From assembly GCA_004369085.1 (NCBI GenBank), contig ML210222.1, forward strand, positions 1 to 64,000: a stretch of DNA of 64,000 nucleotides, in the 5' to 3' direction. The translations under genes were made by a program, and so were the position numbers. How positions within the stretch are numbered: position 1 is the stretch's first letter; each line of letters begins with the position of its first letter. Positions 59,780 through 64,000 of this stretch are shown piece after piece. The notes beneath the pieces were generated by a model. The model saw only the letters and a program-made list of their open reading frames with translations. It made no database searches and was not told where the DNA came from. This stretch comes from Coprinopsis marcescibilis (taxonomy: Eukaryota; Basidiomycota; Agaricomycetes; Agaricales; Psathyrellaceae).

Positions 59780-62726
59780 TTACGGAGCCCGTTGAATCTG
59801 GTTAACAAGTGCTTCCCAGTAGCTCCAATCTGAACCATCCACCCCTGGCAAAAACCTTACATCTGACGGGCCTGCCGGCGGCACCCATCCAGGGAAATCT
59901 GCTTGCGAAGGTCCGCCCCAAGAGATTGCTCCGGTATTTATGTCGAAGTGGGTATTGCTGACGGTGTTAACCCAGTGGTCGAGGAGCGATTGAGCTGGGG
60001 ATTCTTCATCTGCATGAGGGCTACCGGTGGCAGTGGGCGAATTTGCATATTCGATATGTTGAAGACGTTGGAACGTCGGCGAAAGATTCAACTGCGAAAC
60101 TGACGCGAACGGAGGAGTCGAAGAGGATGGGTCCGAGTTGGACGGTGGAAGTGACTGGAATGCTTTCGCCGTCCCAGGAGATTGAAGATTGAGAAGTAGT
60201 TGTGCTTGCTGCTCTTGCTTGGCCAGCGTCGACGTCGATGGGAACACCCTTGACGAGTCTTGGTCTTGTATTGCCTTCTCTGACGCTTTCGCTTTGAGAA
60301 ATTCGATAGTTCTGAGTTCCCTTCGTGTCGTTTCGTCCAAATCTTCCAAGCCTTCGTGTTCCTTCACAAATCCTTCAAGAATTGCATGCATAGTTTCTGA
60401 ATATGGTCCTTTGGGTTCCATAATAAAGTAAAGCCCGCTAATCATAGCAGTCTGGAATTCCCTATACGCATTGCTGAGGGAGTCCCGTCGTTCCTTGGGC
60501 ATACTGTCCCTGAAAGCCTGTCGAACCTGGAAATCTTTGACGGCAGACTCGAAACATGCTTTCCGAGAGCGTTGATAGCGGTCGGATCGTAAACGTCTCA
60601 GCAAGTATGGTCGATGCAGACTGATCCTCACAAAGAGGATTTCGGTGATCAGCAGGAACCGGTGTACTGGAATGTACGGCGAGGTTTGGTCGAGGGAATT
60701 GTCCGGTTGAAGCGAAAAGTGTGGCGGGAGATTTTCCATGAATTTCAGAATCTCGTCGTCCAGCGAAAGAACTTCCGAGTAAAGATTTCTTTCTTTGACC
60801 TGCTGGAAGTGGTGCACAATGCGTCCGATGATAACTGCAAGTTGATGCCGAAGAATAACGAACGTCAATGAGGTGGGCTGTGTGAGCGATCGTGGTTCCA
60901 TTGGTATTGACTTCAGGTCTATTTCGACGTTGGACGGTGGTTTGCTCGAGGTGTAATCATCTTGAATAGAGTTGGGCCTTCCGAGCACCAGCGCATATGA
61001 CCGATCGGCATGGTAGAGATAAGACCTGTCAGATATCTTGAGACACTGCGGAAGACCCGAAATGAACGGTTTTAGATCCCTACCAGATACGCCTACGATA
61101 TTCTGCTTGACTGGGCTCCATGCCCTGTGAATGTGGGTGAGTCACGCGCCAGTCCTAAACGAGTTTGCACGTACCATGGTCGAACCATCGCGATGCAAGC
61201 CAAGTGCTTGTGCCGTTCTCACTGCGGCACCTAGTTGACTCCAACACTCGGTGATCCGCCTGTCGAAAGTCAAGAACCTGGCACTCTGAAATCGTTGTTA
61301 ACGCATATCCATAGACGGAGCAATGCGGCTTACAAGTAGTCGAGTAAGGACTATGTCTAGAGAATCTGGTTGAATCGCCGCCGCGATTAAAAGCGACCTT
61401 CGAGCTAAAAAGGTACATTAGATTTGGTCTAGCAAAGCGGATAGAAAACTCACATGACCAATAGTATCGAAGGGATGTAACACGCCTGTTGCGCGCGTCC
61501 CCTGACATAGACTCGGGAGCTAACCTTACGGATATGGCCAAGACGACGAAGAGGAGAGGGAGGAATCGAACGTCGTGGGGATTGGCTGCACCAATACCAT
61601 CCCGAACATGAGAAGAAACTGCTGCATACGCAGTGCGAAAGTCGCGTTCTGAGACCGGGTAGCGCGTCCAATTTCTGTAAACTTTATGTAAAACTCAGCT
61701 GTAAAACATTTCCTAGGGATACTGACATTGAAGTGAAGTAGTGGTCGATGAGGCGGTCGGTGATGGGGGCAGGAGGTAGCTCTTGCAAAAGTTCAGAGAT
61801 TTGACGTGGAGATACACCGCATTCGTGGAAAAGGGACCTCAGGTTTGCTTCTGCTGACGGTTCCGTGTCGTCTTCTGCATTATCTTCATTTATTCGCCTT
61901 GATGAAGAAGCCTGTTGCAGAGACCCCAAATCCACGCTTCCGCCCGATCTGTGGCTTTGTCCAGACCCCGAATTTGCAACCGCGTGCTGGAGCTGTACGA
62001 CAGTGTAAGGAGCAGAAACTGAATGAGAGCAGCCGTTTTAAATACACACCTGCTCCAGAACAAATCCCGGGGCTACACTTCCCGAAGCGCTATTGCCGTA
62101 CCACTTTCCGCTCTGCAGCGTGCCACCACTCGGTTCTTGCTCTTCGGTTTGGGAACGATTGTCGTCCTCGCCCAAAGAAGGCGAGCGATTGCGGTCTATA
62201 AACTGGTTGCTATTCTCTATCCCTGCTGCAGGTGTGGTCGAGTTCCTACCACTTGGATTCCAGTACTGGGGGAGGGCCACTTCGATGATTTGCTCAAGCC
62301 TTAAAACCCGGGCGCTTAAGTCTTGGTCTGCCTTGCCTGGGGTATATGCTTTGCATAGTTCTGGAACCTTGCGAGCGATGCACTAGCATGAAATAAGCAA
62401 AAGGGGCTCAACACCCGAGCGCAAAGACATACATGGGAGCATGGGACTTGGCGATCGCACTGGAAAACGGCGGTGAGCGAAAAACGGGTACAGTGTCATA
62501 ATGCGGACATTACCTTTTGTTTTCTACGATGGCATTCACCGCAAGAAAAGCTGTAGCCGGATGAGAAGGGGCTCCGGTGCGATTTCAGGGATGATATTTG
62601 CACACACCTGACCCGCGTCCTCTGCTTTTTGACTGATAGGCCATTTGCGAGATCGTCATCAAGATTTTTGCGCTTCGAACTAGGAATTAAGGCCGATGGC
62701 GCAATTTCGGACCCCTTTCCTATCAT
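59780..62726 (-). CDS. Zn2Cys6 transcription factor with fungal-specific domain
   Basis: Binuclear zinc cluster DNA-binding regulator. The first exon is a short nuclear-type basic patch (SVKKQRTRV). After splicing the cluster reads CX2CX6CX5CX2CX8C: SCGECHRRKQK, CDRQVPCSH, CIARKVPELC, followed by KADQDLSARVLRLEQIIEV, a linker and coiled-coil dimer. The middle-homology domain has LIDHYFTSMNWTRYPV, then AQALGLHRDGSTM and RRRIWSYLYHADRSYALVLG. RISLHRPYLLR and KACFESAVKDFQ follow; the C-terminus is Ser/Pro/Gln-rich and acidic, a likely activation region. The target pathway is unknown. Divergent from MED17, 236 bp apart. Confidence 0.9.
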
Positions 62727-62962
62727 TGTCGAGGGGAGGATAGTTCTGGGGCTCCAGAAATCTTTTCGACAGTCAGACGAAACGAGTCAGGTAGAGAGGC
62801 GACACAAGCCTTCTTACATAACCTTGGCCAAGGCCCAGTGTTCGAACCAAATTCCCGGTTCTACGCCGCCACCGCCAACATCACATTTAGTATCTCATCC
62901 AAAACCAGGTTCAAACTCTCAAACCTATTCATTCTGGTTGGCTGGCCTTATACTTCTTTGAC
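62727..62962. promoter_or_regulatory. Divergent promoter, Zn2Cys6 factor / MED17
   Basis: Shared 236-bp space between two divergent starts, with no clear element. Confidence 0.4.
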
Positions 62963-64000
62963 ATGGATCAGTCGGCCGAATCTTCCAATTCTGTTGGCCA
63001 GCAAGACTCTGAGGAATGGAGAAACCTCAAGTTATCACTCGAACGACCCTACAAGGGTGATAATTCAGAACCTATCCCAAAGATCCTTGATATCGAACCG
63101 AATGGGACGTTTGTATACGAGCCGTTGAGTTCTTTCCGCGAAATCGGATGTCCTCTGGCTGACAATCGCCCGCTATGAAACAGGAAGGAAACGCCAGAGG
63201 AACGTCTCAAGGACAACCTCACGCGTATCTTCCGGGAACGCGGTATGGATTTCTTTGAGAACCCAGAAAAAAGAACAACCAAACCAGAAGAAACGCAGGA
63301 GGATCAGATAGACACCGAATCTAACGCGAAGGATGAGAGTCTGGCTAATGAATCCAGGACAAAACCTATGACCTACGAAGAGGTCCAAGCGATGAGATTA
63401 GAATTAATGGCGCCGCTATCGTAAGTTGGATATATTCCTTGACGATGGGAATAATAACCAGTGGAAACCTAGTGTTGCAATGGGGCAGATGACCCAAGCC
63501 AGGAATATCCTTGATACTATCCTGTCCACCACCAACACGGCCTCAAGGCTTACAGAACCCCAGAAAGCCGCTCTGACTGGCACCATCGTCACACAACCTT
63601 CACCGATCCCTGCCCTCCAAGCGTTCAACGCGCAGCTCGTCATAGGATCGAAAGATGCGGCTTTGAGAAAGGCTTCTCATTTATTCAACACCGTGGCAGG
63701 CAGGATGGAGAGAGTTCATGAACGGAGCGAGCAATATTGGATCAACGCGCTAAAGATCAGAAGAAACAACTGGAGATTACTACCTTCACCGTTGCCTCCC
63801 GGGTCGTTCATTGGGAAGGGTGCTGACAGAACCGCCAGAGACTTTGTTGTGGCGTACGGTCTGGAGGAATGTATGTGTTTCACCCTAATCAATGAACCAC
63901 TCATCAATTGTTTGCAGCATCCGCTACTATTCGTCGGCGGGGACTCGCTCACCTCTCCGACGTTGACGGGGAGAGTAATTTGATTTTTGCCAATCGTCAG
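62963..64000 (+). CDS. MED17: Mediator head subunit Med17 (Srb4), 5' part
   Basis: Central scaffold subunit of the Mediator head that contacts RNA polymerase II. The N-terminus has LKLSLERPYKGD then IPKILDIEPNGTFVYEP, a Med17 signature. After an intron, ERLKDNLTRIFRERGMDFFE follows. A second intron (63420-63471) joins APLS to VAMGQMTQARNILDTILS. The conserved block ERSEQYWINALKIRRNNW, LPSPLPPGSFIGKGADRTAR, FVVAYGLEESSA, IRRRGLAHL runs up to the right edge. The first intron's exact ends are uncertain (donor at 63127 or 63149 region, acceptor before AG GAA CGT). The gene continues beyond the window. Confidence 0.88.

Overview
The window looks like nuclear DNA from a filamentous basidiomycete, most probably an Agaricomycete. 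Genes are packed head-to-head or tail-to-tail about 50-600 bp apart. They are split by many 45-60 bp GT-AG introns. The protein set is fungal: FEX fluoride channel, Cox18, eL6, Ssd1, Vid27, Fmp27-type lipid transfer protein, RNA-directed RNA polymerase, Zn2Cys6 factor, DUF7704 and DUF2985 membrane proteins. I see no rRNA or tRNA gene, transposon, CRISPR array or long repeat. Exon maps were made by eye from splice signals, frame and family motifs; for about half of the genes every exon was counted and the total is a whole number of codons.

Layout: 1-425 casein kinase 2 beta (5' part, minus); 723-2097 FEX1 (minus) head-to-head with a small Tma17-like protein (2236-2736); 2781-3821 HAD pyrimidine nucleotidase (minus); 4149-4919 eL6; 5156-6277 COX18; 6614-7280 CENP-A (minus); 7546-9171 Gfd2/YDR514C-type exonuclease-fold protein; 9332-10883 ceramide synthase (minus); 11266-13124 Rex-type RNA exonuclease; 13276-14678 PHAF1/UPF0183 (minus); 14880-17059 DPB2; 17391-26764 the 2,831-residue Fmp27/BLTP2 gene; 27105-29439 DUF2985 protein; 29496-33539 RdRP (minus); 33952-35286 ER J-protein (minus); 35533-37936 RRN7; 38231-40668 Ser-rich protein with a long charged helix; 41028-42209 coiled-coil protein (minus); 42210-43855 the largest gene-free stretch; 43856-44541 DUF7704 protein; 44966-47863 VID27 (minus); 48504-49094 Rpr2/Snm1-type protein (minus); 49281-50929 BTB/T1-like protein; 51268-56082 SSD1 (minus); 56630-58459 IDH2 (minus); 58657-59515 VPS24 (minus); 59780-62726 Zn2Cys6 factor (minus); 62963-64000 MED17 (5' part).

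The genes are mostly single-copy housekeeping functions and do not form a metabolic cluster. Some themes recur: chromosome and replication (CENP-A, Dpb2), RNA metabolism (Rex nuclease, Gfd2-like, RdRP, Rpr2-like, Ssd1), transcription (Rrn7, Med17), and membranes and lipids (Lag1, Fmp27, Vps24, Vid27, ER J-protein). I found no convincing new multigene system. The points most worth a second look are gene-structure oddities: a start codon assembled by splicing, 8-14 nt microexons, three GC-AG introns and an apparent one-base frameshift in the Rex nuclease. Others are a CENP-A tail carrying an H3 K9-like motif, an Ssd1 that keeps all four catalytic aspartates of the RNB domain, and several unassigned conserved-looking proteins.
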